Assembly (NCBI RefSeq): GCF_041549525.1
Contig: NZ_CP157456.1
Span: 558,001 to 622,000, forward strand
DNA from: Paenarthrobacter aurescens
Lineage (GTDB): Bacteria; Actinomycetota; Actinomycetes; Actinomycetales; Micrococcaceae
Direction of reading: 5' to 3'
DNA: 64,000 nt
Shown: positions 1 through 7,001 of the stretch, in pieces
Layout: each line of letters starts with the position of its first letter
Numbering within the stretch: the stretch's first letter is position 1
The notes under the pieces: model-generated
Seen by the model: only the letters and a program-made list of their open reading frames with translations
Told to the model about the DNA's origin: nothing
Databases searched by the model: none
Translations under genes and position numbers: made by a program

Positions 1-545
1 CCGGTGAGGACTGCGCCCAAGGCAACGCCGGCCAAGGTCAGCCTGATGGGATTCACCTCGTTCCTGCCGGAGGTGCCAATCAGGTATACAGCTGCGGTGG
101 TGAGGATGGCGCCAATGAACGCAAACCAGATGTAGCCGCTGAGGGAGCCGATTCCGAAGACGCCGATGGCAATAACCATGGCAAACGAGGCACCCGCGTT
201 GACGCCCAGGATGCCCGGATCAGCCAAGGGGTTCCGCGTGATGGCCTGGATGAGCGCGCCGGCCACACCCAGGGAAATCCCGACGGCGATGCCCATCAGA
301 GTGCGGGGCAGGCGGGTCTGCAGGATGATCGCGTGATCCGCCGTGTCCAGGGGGTTGGTGAACGCTTCAAGGACCGTGGTGGCCGGAATGAACTTTGCTC
401 CCACGCCCAGGCTCAGGATCATTGCCCCCAAAAGCACCGCCGCTGCGAGGGCCAGGAAGGCGATCCGCCAGCGGGATTTATTGACGACGCCGGATCGGAC
501 AGCTTCGCGTGAAGTGGTGCGGGCGGGGGCGGCTACTTGGGACAT
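1..545 (-). CDS. FecCD-family siderophore ABC transporter permease (5' part only)
   Basis: Inner-membrane permease of a ferric-siderophore ABC importer, running off the left edge of the window so that only the first ~181 residues are present (family length is about 330-350). Reading from ATG at 545, a short charged N-terminus is followed by hydrophobic segments near residues 28-50, 83-100 and 110-150. The family hallmark RNPLADPGILGVNAGA lies around residues 104-119, preceded by RLPRTLMG near 78-85. It is divergent from the binding-protein gene at 668, and the iron box between them could control both. No strong Shine-Dalgarno precedes the ATG, so the start is probable rather than certain. Confidence 0.88.
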   Translation of the reverse strand, partial: MSQVAAPARTTSREAVRSGVVNKSRWRIAFLALAAAVLLGAMILSLGVGAKFIPATTVLEAFTNPLDTADHAIILQTRLPRTLMGIAVGISLGVAGALIQAITRNPLADPGILGVNAGASFAMVIAIGVFGIGSLSGYIWFAFIGAILTTAAVYLIGTSGRNEVNPIRLTLAGVALGAVLT

Positions 546-649
546 GGCGCCGTCAGAGGGGACACAGCAGGGGACCGTTTCGGTGAGGGGCAGGAGTAAA
601 ACGGCGCATTCGGTGACGGTGGTCACAACGTCACAAAAGTGTGCCGTAA

Positions 650-668
650 TTAGGTTAGCCTTACCCAG
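650..668. promoter_or_regulatory. DtxR/DmdR/IdeR-type iron box
   Basis: The 19 bases TTAGGTTAGCCTTACCCAG closely match the actinobacterial iron-repressor consensus TTAGGTTAGSCTAACCTAA. The site lies between divergent siderophore permease and binding-protein genes, the expected place for Fe2+-dependent repression. Its last base is the first base of the GTG at 668, so either the binding-protein message is leaderless or the real start is further downstream, for example GTG at 722. Confidence 0.75.
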
Positions 669-1729
669 TGAAAAATGACGATTTTGAAGTGCAGCCGCGT
701 AAGCCCCTGCGCCGGAATGCAGTGCGCAAGCTTGCCATGAAGGTTGCCGGCGTTGCGGTGGTAGCCGGCCTCATTGCAGGCTGCGGCACCAGTGGCGGAT
801 CGGGTTCCGCCGCCGGCAACGCCGATGTTGCCACGGGTGGTTCCAAGTTCACTACCGCGGACCAGGAAACCGCCAAGTTGGGCACGGACGCTGCCCCGGG
901 AGTTTTCCCGCGCACCCTCAAGCACGCCAATGGTGAAACCACCCTGGAGAAAAAGCCCACCCGCGTGGTTGTCCTGGACACCGGCGAGCTGGATGATGTG
1001 GTGACCCTCGGCATCACCCCCGTGGGCATGGCTACCACTGAAGGCGCCAACCCGGTCCCCACCTACCTGGCGGACAAGGTCAAGGATGTGGCCTCGGTGG
1101 GTACCATCCAGAACCTGAACCTTGAAGCAATCGCTGCCTTGAAGCCGGACCTCATTCTGGGAAGCCAGCTGCGGGCGGACAAACTGTACAAGCAGCTCTC
1201 CACCATCGCCCCCACGGTCTTCAGCATCCGTCCCGGTTTCCCCTGGAAGGAAAACTTCCTGCTGGTGGGCAAGTCGCTGGGTGAGGAAGACAAAGCAGTC
1301 AAGGCGCTCAACGACTACCAGAGTGAAGCTGATGCGCTGAAGGCAGATGTGAAGGGTGATCCCAAGATCTCCCTGGTCCGCTTCCTGCCCGGCAAGATCC
1401 GCCTGTACGCGAACAAGTCGCTGATTGGCGTGATCCTGAAGGACACCGGCCTGGCCCGCCCGGAGAACCAGAACATTGATGAACTCGCTGCCGAGATCTC
1501 GGCCGAGAACATTGAACAAAGCGATGCCGACTGGATCTTCTACAGCAGCTACGGCGACCCTGCGGCAACCGGCGAAACCTCCGTGGTTGAGGGGGCAGTC
1601 TGGCCCAAGCTTGGCGCCGTCAAAGCCGGCCAGGCGAAGTCAGTCAATGACGACGTCTGGTTCCTCGGCCTCGGCCCCACAGGTGCGCAGCTGATCCTGA
1701 AGGACCTCCGCAGCATGCTGGTCGGCTAA
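668..1729 (+). CDS. Iron-siderophore ABC transporter substrate-binding lipoprotein
   Basis: FecB/FepB-like periplasmic-type binding protein, anchored as a lipoprotein on the outer face of the membrane, that captures ferric siderophore for the divergent FecCD permease. Reading from GTG at 668 it has 353 residues with a lipobox LIAGC, Cys39 being the lipidation site. GTG at 722 would leave a more usual 21-residue signal peptide (VRKLAMKVAG...). The family landmarks are 'TRVVVLDTGELDDVVTLGITPVG' near residues 97-119 (read in two overlapping parts: TRVVVLDTGELDD and VVTLGITPVG), and 'ALKPDLILGS' near 157-166. The iron box at 650-668 suggests induction under iron limitation. A strong hairpin follows the gene. 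Confidence 0.9.
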   Translation: MKNDDFEVQPRKPLRRNAVRKLAMKVAGVAVVAGLIAGCGTSGGSGSAAGNADVATGGSKFTTADQETAKLGTDAAPGVFPRTLKHANGETTLEKKPTRVVVLDTGELDDVVTLGITPVGMATTEGANPVPTYLADKVKDVASVGTIQNLNLEAIAALKPDLILGSQLRADKLYKQLSTIAPTVFSIRPGFPWKENFLLVGKSLGEEDKAVKALNDYQSEADALKADVKGDPKISLVRFLPGKIRLYANKSLIGVILKDTGLARPENQNIDELAAEISAENIEQSDADWIFYSSYGDPAATGETSVVEGAVWPKLGAVKAGQAKSVNDDVWFLGLGPTGAQLILKDLRSMLVG

Positions 1730-1762
1730 GGCCGGCACCCTAACAAAATAGTCACCCCAACG

Positions 1763-1802
1763 ACGACGGCGGCCCTCACCAAAAGGTGGGGGCCGCCGTC
1801 GT
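1763..1802 (+). terminator. Rho-independent-like hairpin after the siderophore-binding gene
   Basis: Eighteen-base arms at 1763-1780 and 1785-1802 pair almost perfectly around an AAAA loop. There is no clear U-tract on the plus strand, which is common in high-GC actinobacteria. The stem (ACGACGGCGGCC...) resembles the hairpins at 23325-23384 and 52267-52304. Confidence 0.75.
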
Positions 1803-1807
1803 AATCC

Positions 1808-1953
1808 GTGCGTTGTGAGGCCCGGTCTGCGGGGTATCCCGGGGGTTTGGGGCGCAAAGCGGGCCCCGCAACCAAAGGTGCGTGCGTTGTGAGGCCCGGT
1901 CTGCGGGGTATCCCGGGGGATTGGGGCGTAAAGCGGGCCCCACAACGAAGGTG
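1808..1953. repeat. Two tandem ~74-bp copies of an imperfect palindrome
   Basis: The segment starting GTGCGTTGTGAGGCCCGGTC at 1808 recurs at 1882 with only a few substitutions, a period of 74 bases. Each copy is itself an imperfect inverted repeat: its left end (TTGTGAGGCCCGGT) is complementary to its right end (AGCGGGCCCCGCAA). It sits between the end of the binding-protein gene and the 3' end of the next, converging gene. It looks like an intergenic palindromic element of REP type rather than coding DNA. Confidence 0.8.
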
Positions 1954-1956
1954 TAA

Positions 1957-2589
1957 CTAAGCCTTGCGGGGAATTCCCGTGCGGGCCATGGCTTCTGCGT
2001 AGGCGCCGTGGATGGCGTCCAGGTATTCCTGCTGGCGGGTGGGGGTTCCTGCGAAGGAACGGCCGCCGAGCGAGCGAACCTTGAAGGTCTTGAAACCGCG
2101 GCGGGCGATGCTGGCCGGTGCGGCCTTCATGAGCTGATCGGCCAGGCGGTGTGCCTCGTTGCCGTGCGCCACCAAGGCGGACGTGCGCGGCAGGAGCTGG
2201 AGGAGGCGCAGGAGCGGCTTCAGGCCCTCTGTGATGTTGGCAGGGGTCAGCTTGCCCGGTTCCTCGGAAGGTTCAATCCACGGGTACGCGTTCCACGGCA
2301 TCATGAGTTCCGGGCGCAGGCCAAGCTGCCACTGCATGCCCAGCATGCGGGTGGTGGCTTCCTCATCGCCCGGGTTGATGAAACCCTCGCCGGTGTTGGT
2401 GCGCTGATTGGAGAAAAGGCTGACGATGCGGCAGTCATCCATGCTGTGGGCGGGGTCGATGTAGAGGACCTCGCTGCCCGGCTTCTGCTCCTTGATGGAG
2501 TCGCACAGCTCGTTGACCTCGGCAATGTGCGGTTCGTAGCGGCGGTTCCAGAGGATTTCTTCGGGTGATTCAGTCGCCAGTTCTTGCAT
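1957..2589 (-). CDS. Uracil-DNA glycosylase-superfamily-like protein
   Basis: A 210-residue soluble protein. I place it with the uracil-DNA-glycosylase fold on weak landmarks: a central GFINPGDEEA segment near residue 70, then 'MMPWNAYPW' near residue 96, which resembles the loop of UDG-like proteins that lines the base pocket, and a C-terminal 'SALVAHGNEAHRL' near 138, which resembles the conserved histidine loop. There is no signal peptide or membrane segment. ATG at 2589 is preceded by TAGGAG. It is a single gene with no functional partner nearby. An unrelated conserved hypothetical protein is the alternative. Confidence 0.6.
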   Translation of the reverse strand: MQELATESPEEILWNRRYEPHIAEVNELCDSIKEQKPGSEVLYIDPAHSMDDCRIVSLFSNQRTNTGEGFINPGDEEATTRMLGMQWQLGLRPELMMPWNAYPWIEPSEEPGKLTPANITEGLKPLLRLLQLLPRTSALVAHGNEAHRLADQLMKAAPASIARRGFKTFKVRSLGGRSFAGTPTRQQEYLDAIHGAYAEAMARTGIPRKA

Positions 2590-2920
2590 CAGTGGTTAGG
2601 TCTCCTAGGTGTTACAGCGCACCGTTCCAAGGTGCCGCGGGCATGCCGCAGCCAAACCTCAAAGGGTGCTGTTGGGGGCTAACTAACCTTACCGGACTAT
2701 GGGGGTGAACGGGGCCCGCTTCGGCGCGCCCTTTATTTGCGACGCGGCGTGTTGCCCGTCCAGGTGATGGCCGTTGCACCCGTTAACCCAAAAGTGCACC
2801 TCAGCCCGGGGCGGCTTTTCCCACGCACATAATGTCTTTGAAACCACCGGTTTCGGGGGAAACCGTATGGCCCCCACCAGATTCAGGTCTCAGCGTTACC
2901 TACCGTGGGGGTAAGAAAAA
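2590..2920. other. 331-bp non-coding gap with GAAACC/GGTTTC inverted repeats
   Basis: This gap separates the UDG-like gene (minus) from the SipW cassette (plus) and must hold both promoters. The visible structure is an overlapping set of inverted repeats at 2840-2865: GAAACC (2840-2845), CGGTTTC (2848-2854) and GAAACCG (2859-2865). This could be a regulator site about 55 bases before the first cargo gene. The only open frame here (2689-2877, minus) shows no ribosome-binding site or protein-like composition. Confidence 0.5.
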
Positions 2921-3649
2921 ATGGTCGCAAAAACTACATCTAACAAGGCAACAAAAGTCCGGGCACTTCTTGCCGGTGGACTCGTCCTGGGCATCGGCGC
3001 GGCGTTCACCCTGGCCGCCTGGACTGACAACGAATGGGTGTTCGGCAACTCCGGCGGCGACAACGGCCCCGGTACCCTGACCTACCACATGGAGCAGAAC
3101 ACCTTCAGCAACACCAACGGCAGCGGCGACTCTGCCTGGAGCGATAAGCCCAACATGCCTACAGTGCCCGATTCCACGGTGGACGGTGCCCTCACCTTCG
3201 GTGCCATCTCCGCCGCGCTCAAGCCGGGCGATACCGCCTATGCTCCCATGCAGCTCCGGGCGGCAGCTGGTTCCGAAGCTTTGACCGCCACGCTCGCTGA
3301 AGCTGTGAGGCTCGGCGACGGTGTTCCAGGCAGCGACGTGGACACCAACTCTGCCGCTCTGTACTCCGCCTTGACCTACCGGGCCGTGCAAGGCGTTACT
3401 GCGCCGAACTGTGCAGCCGGAACACTGACCGGCGGCACGGACATTGTGGGCTCTGCAGCCGCGAGTGTCCCGTTGAGCACCACATCAGGCGTGGGCATCT
3501 CCCTGGCAAAGGGCGCAGATGCAACCACCGCAGGTACCCCTGTGGACATCTGCTTCGCCATCACGCTTCCTTCGTCCGTGACTGACGTGAGCCTCCAGGG
3601 GAAGCAGACCATCCCGCTGTGGAGGTTCACCAGCATCGCCGGCTCCTGA
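2921..3649 (+). CDS. SipW-dependent exported surface protein (cargo 1)
   Basis: A 242-residue secreted protein with a lysine/arginine-rich N-terminus, a hydrophobic stretch at about residues 14-33, and the sequence AAWTDNEW at 32-39. That motif is the recognition/cleavage signature of proteins processed by SipW-type signal peptidases (TasA/CalY-like, 'alternate signal-mediated exported protein'). The mature part is rich in Ala, Thr, Gly and Ser, has one Cys pair in its last third, and shows no catalytic motif, so a structural or fibre role is likely. It starts after GGGGG at the correct distance, and the SipW-type peptidase gene follows after only 9 bases. Confidence 0.85.
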   Translation: MVAKTTSNKATKVRALLAGGLVLGIGAAFTLAAWTDNEWVFGNSGGDNGPGTLTYHMEQNTFSNTNGSGDSAWSDKPNMPTVPDSTVDGALTFGAISAALKPGDTAYAPMQLRAAAGSEALTATLAEAVRLGDGVPGSDVDTNSAALYSALTYRAVQGVTAPNCAAGTLTGGTDIVGSAAASVPLSTTSGVGISLAKGADATTAGTPVDICFAITLPSSVTDVSLQGKQTIPLWRFTSIAGS

Positions 3650-3658
3650 CCAAGCTCT

Positions 3659-4279
3659 GTGACAGAGCCTTTGACCCGGACCAGAAGCTCGTCCCCACTG
3701 CCACCCGCGGCCCCTGCCGTGGGAGGGGCGGGTTTCTGGCCCGTCATGTTCCGGGTCCTCAAAGTCTCACGCGAAGTCGCATTGACTGTGGTGGCACTCT
3801 TGGGCTTGCTGTGCATTGTGGCGCTGGTCCTGGGGTTCATCTACAAGGCCTCCTTTGTGGTGTTCAGGACAGGCTCCATGGAACCGCTCTATCCCGTAGG
3901 GGCTTTGTCGCTCACCGTTCAAGTGCCGGCAGGGTCCCTGGTGCCGGGCGACGTCGTATCTGTCAAGCGCTCTGAATCCGGAGTGTTGGTAACGCACCGG
4001 GTTGTTTCCGTGGAGCCGGACGGTTCCGGGGCGTCGCTGCGACTCAAGGGCGATGCAAACAGTTCCGAGGATCCCCTGCCCTACAACGTGGACACGGCCC
4101 AAAAAGTGCTGGCAACAGTCCCGGCTGTGGGGTCTTGGGTGATGGCCATGAGGGGGCCGGGTTTCATAGGCGGCGCCACTCTGGCCGTGGCGGTGTTGGT
4201 TGTGTGGGCTTACTGGCCCAAACGGGTTGCCAGGCACAAAAACGTGGGGGACCCGGTGGGGGAGACAACAGGGAGGTGA
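3659..4279 (+). CDS. SipW-type (ER/archaeal-like) signal peptidase I
   Basis: Membrane serine protease of 206 residues that removes signal peptides from a dedicated cargo set. A transmembrane helix at about 41-62 precedes the catalytic FRTGSMEP box (Ser73). The second catalytic position is VTHRVV, a histidine (H113) instead of the lysine of ordinary bacterial LepB, which is the defining feature of the SipW subgroup. The GDANSSEDP box follows at 131-139, and a second helix lies at about 167-186. GTG at 3659 lies 9 bases after the upstream cargo stop. The expected substrates are the proteins at 2921 and 5069, and perhaps those at 35762 and 36314. Confidence 0.92.
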   Translation: MTEPLTRTRSSSPLPPAAPAVGGAGFWPVMFRVLKVSREVALTVVALLGLLCIVALVLGFIYKASFVVFRTGSMEPLYPVGALSLTVQVPAGSLVPGDVVSVKRSESGVLVTHRVVSVEPDGSGASLRLKGDANSSEDPLPYNVDTAQKVLATVPAVGSWVMAMRGPGFIGGATLAVAVLVVWAYWPKRVARHKNVGDPVGETTGR

Positions 4280-4286
4280 TGGGGCG

Positions 4287-5072
4287 GTGAAACGGTGGAT
4301 GCAGGCAGTGAGGCCGGCCACGGTGGTGTGTACCGCCGTCGTATGTGCGGTGACGCTTGCCCTCCCCGCCAAAGCTGCCGACCAACTCATTCCTGTTCCG
4401 GAGAACGGCACCCCAGGGGTGCTGTGGCTCTCCTCCTCGGTGTACCCGTTGGAATTCCCCGCACTCGCAGCCGGAGACTCCTTTGCCTGGCAGATCGGTT
4501 TGTCCCTTGAAAAGCCTCGGGCTACATCCACGCTCCAGCTCACTGCCGGCGGCGGCCTGGCCGGTGAAGGAGGTTACGTCATAGCCGTGGACGAATGCGC
4601 CACACCTTGGCAAGGCAGCAGCGGGCTCAACCAGGAACTTCAGTGTCCCATGGGCCCCACCCCCAGGATCGCGCCCACCACCCTGGAAGCCTGGGACCAA
4701 AGCGTGCAGATCCCGCTGCGGGACCTTCAACCGGGAACATCGCCGTATCTGCGCTTCACACTGAGCAGTCCCGCGAACAGTGCACCGCCGGAGGGCGCCC
4801 GGCTCACCTTGGGAATCGGAATAACTGCCATGGGAGACGACGACGGCGGAAGCGCACCGTCGCTGCCACCGGTCACTGACGGGATCACCTCGGTGGACGG
4901 ACCCGGGCCACTGGGAGACACAGGTGCCTCATCCTTGCCGGCACTCTTCGCTGGTGGCGGGCTGCTGCTGGTGGGGGCTGCTCTCCTGACCATGCTGAGA
5001 CGTCCTCGTGAAACCCCCGAAACTCCTGGGACGACCACTCCTGGGACAACCACACGGGGGCAGAGCACATGA
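4287..5072 (+). CDS. Exported wall-anchor-like protein with C-terminal LGDTG sorting signal
   Basis: I choose GTG at 4287 because GGGAGG lies 10 bases upstream; the product has 261 residues. A classical Sec signal peptide ends near AKA-AD (residues 28-32), unlike its SipW-type neighbours. The C-terminus has the three-part architecture of a sortase substrate: LGDTG at 209-213, a hydrophobic helix at about 216-236, then MLRRPRE. A threonine/proline tail with a PGTTTPGTTT repeat follows. The body, with one Cys pair, has no enzyme motif. Its position between peptidase and second cargo, with a 4-base overlap into the next gene, suggests a minor subunit or cell-wall anchor for the assembled surface structure. 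Confidence 0.8.
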   Translation: MKRWMQAVRPATVVCTAVVCAVTLALPAKAADQLIPVPENGTPGVLWLSSSVYPLEFPALAAGDSFAWQIGLSLEKPRATSTLQLTAGGGLAGEGGYVIAVDECATPWQGSSGLNQELQCPMGPTPRIAPTTLEAWDQSVQIPLRDLQPGTSPYLRFTLSSPANSAPPEGARLTLGIGITAMGDDDGGSAPSLPPVTDGITSVDGPGPLGDTGASSLPALFAGGGLLLVGAALLTMLRRPRETPETPGTTTPGTTTRGQST

Positions 5073-6796
5073 AGGCGGGTAACTTCCTCCGCCGGGTCCT
5101 GCACCGGCCTCGCCGCTTTACCCTGGTAGCAGCCGCTGCATCCATCACACTCGCTGCCACAACCAGCATCACCACAGCAGCCTGGACGGACAACGAATGG
5201 GTGCGAAGCGCCGTCGGTGTCAGCTCCCCGGGTGACTGCAGCACCAACACCATGTTCACCAACCAGTCGTGGGCCAGGCAGCTGCAGGGCACCGTACTCA
5301 ACACCAGCCTGGACACTGTGGCAGGAGTTCAGGGGCTGACCGTGCTGAACAACGGCACTACGGCCACACGCACACCCCTGTCCGCAACCCTCGTCCCCGG
5401 AACCACGGACGCATACGTCACCAAGATCCCGGTGTCCGTCCTGGGCAGCAGCCCCATCTCAGTGGGCTTAGGGCTCGGGTTGCCCGTGGGCGGCGTGGGT
5501 ACCTACACCCAATGGGCCCGCTCCGACAACAGTGGCCAAGCCCACGGAGCCTCGGGCCTGGTGTCAGACCAGACAGGCGCCGTGGACGTAGCCGGGACAG
5601 CGCAAGGGGCAGCCACGGCACCGAAATCGGCCAGTATTTCCCTGGGAAACATTCTTCCGGCCTCCCTGGCCGGTGTCACGCTGGAAGTGGGGGCAGTAGC
5701 CTCGTCGTCGCAGCTGGACGGCTGCGACATGGTCAACGGCTGGCCCACGCTGGATCCCACCCCGGAGTCCCAGCGCCAGTACGGCATCGCAGGCTTGGAC
5801 CTGAACGCGGCAGTTCCGGCTGTGGGCACCCTGTCCACGCAGGGTGCGTCTCTGGTGGGGGCGGTGCCGACGCAACTGAACGCGCTATTGGGGACTGGTG
5901 GGTTGACCACGGGGATTACCGACGGTATTTCTGCCCTCCTCAACCCTGTTCTGGGCAGCCTGCAGCTGGGGTCCATCAACACTACTGCCACGTTGTCCGC
6001 CCCGGACCTCACCGGAGTCACGGCCCTTATGACCGAGTCCATGACGGACGGCATTGTGACCGTCAACCTGGGGACAGGCACAGTCAGAGTCAATATCGCC
6101 TCGCTGGCCGGTGGCACCCTGGGACTCAACGGCATGGAAGCGAATCATGCTGTTGTGCTGGACGCGGCAATGACAACAGCTGTGACCAACAGGGTGACTG
6201 CCCTTCTGGATTCGTGGAAGAACCGGGTCCTCACAGCGCTCACCACGGCCTTGCGGTCTGTAACACTGAACGCGAACACCAACATCACGCTGAAGCTGGC
6301 GGGTCTGAACGTGGCCACCATCGGGGTCAAGATCGGCCCGTCCTCGCTGGGCCAGTTTCTCGATGGGAACGCTGTGGCTCCTGTAGTCACATCCGAGGTT
6401 CTGGGCCTGGACCTCGGAGGTGTGGTGGCCGCCCTGCTGACACCTATCACCTCGCTTCTCCTGACCGGAACCAACACCGTGGTCAAGAACGTCCTGAACG
6501 CCACCATTTTCAACACCGGCCTCATCGCCAACCTGGGCTCAAGCCTGCAGTTACTGATCACACCGGTGATCAACGCCGTCGGGCCTATCCTCACAGCAGT
6601 CCGGACCTTGGTGGCCATCAACGTCAACGTACAACCGGACCAGGCATGGCCCGGGGCCAAACCGGCCGATGTTACGGCGGCAGCAGGGGAGTACAAGGTC
6701 TCGGCCCTCAGGGTGGGGCTGGTGGACAGCGCCGGCCTGTTGAGCCTGCAACTGGGCAGTTCCTCTGCCGGTCCTGTGGCGCTCGCTGTTCCTTGA
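5069..6796 (+). CDS. Large SipW-dependent exported protein, choice-of-anchor G-like (cargo 2)
   Basis: A 575-residue secreted protein whose ATG overlaps the previous stop (ATGA). Arginine-rich residues 8-16 precede a hydrophobic stretch at about 17-36, and AAWTDNEW at 37-44 repeats the cargo-1 signature exactly. The mature protein is repetitive, rich in Gly, Leu, Thr, Val and Asn, and nearly free of Cys (one near 53, another near 223). Long amphipathic or hydrophobic tracts at about 275-345 and 440-540 resemble adhesive surface proteins. The general composition and signal fit the actinobacterial 'choice-of-anchor G' group, but I cannot confirm the family. It is the last gene of the cassette. 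Confidence 0.78.
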   Translation: MKAGNFLRRVLHRPRRFTLVAAAASITLAATTSITTAAWTDNEWVRSAVGVSSPGDCSTNTMFTNQSWARQLQGTVLNTSLDTVAGVQGLTVLNNGTTATRTPLSATLVPGTTDAYVTKIPVSVLGSSPISVGLGLGLPVGGVGTYTQWARSDNSGQAHGASGLVSDQTGAVDVAGTAQGAATAPKSASISLGNILPASLAGVTLEVGAVASSSQLDGCDMVNGWPTLDPTPESQRQYGIAGLDLNAAVPAVGTLSTQGASLVGAVPTQLNALLGTGGLTTGITDGISALLNPVLGSLQLGSINTTATLSAPDLTGVTALMTESMTDGIVTVNLGTGTVRVNIASLAGGTLGLNGMEANHAVVLDAAMTTAVTNRVTALLDSWKNRVLTALTTALRSVTLNANTNITLKLAGLNVATIGVKIGPSSLGQFLDGNAVAPVVTSEVLGLDLGGVVAALLTPITSLLLTGTNTVVKNVLNATIFNTGLIANLGSSLQLLITPVINAVGPILTAVRTLVAINVNVQPDQAWPGAKPADVTAAAGEYKVSALRVGLVDSAGLLSLQLGSSSAGPVALAVP

Positions 6797-6872
6797 CTTA
6801 TCCACAACGGCGCCCCAACGCCGGGCAAACACCAGAGAAACCGTTGTGATCGGCTAAACTTGGCTGGTAAGA

Positions 6873-6948
6873 GCCCCGAAACTCTTGCGTACGCCGTGCC
6901 TCCGGGCAGGCTGCACCAGCTACCTCGGGGCATTCTCATGTACGGCGT
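6873..6948 (+). other. Possible structured purA leader (pseudoknot-like crossing repeats)
   Basis: Upstream of purA, GCCCCGA at 6873-6879 is complementary to TCGGGGC at 6925-6931, and ACGCCGT at 6891-6897 is complementary to ACGGCGT at 6942-6948. The two pairings cross, which is an H-type pseudoknot topology. The element lies 54-129 bases before the purA start codon. It could be a leader RNA or chance pairing, and I recognise no known riboswitch in it. Confidence 0.35.
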
Positions 6949-7001
6949 CTAGTCCTGGTCATCCGGCTGGGGTTGGGCCCGAAAGAATGGGGGAGGATCC
7001 C

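Noticed and set aside
1640..1945. Open frame of 101 codons on the minus strand containing an internal sequence duplication
   Set aside because: The duplication simply reflects the 74-base tandem element at 1808-1953, and the frame overlaps the 3' end of the siderophore gene. There is no ribosome site.
2680..2700. TAAGGTTAG-like sequence resembling half an iron box before the UDG-like gene
   Set aside because: Only half of the DtxR/DmdR consensus matches; the other arm is poor. It may be chance.
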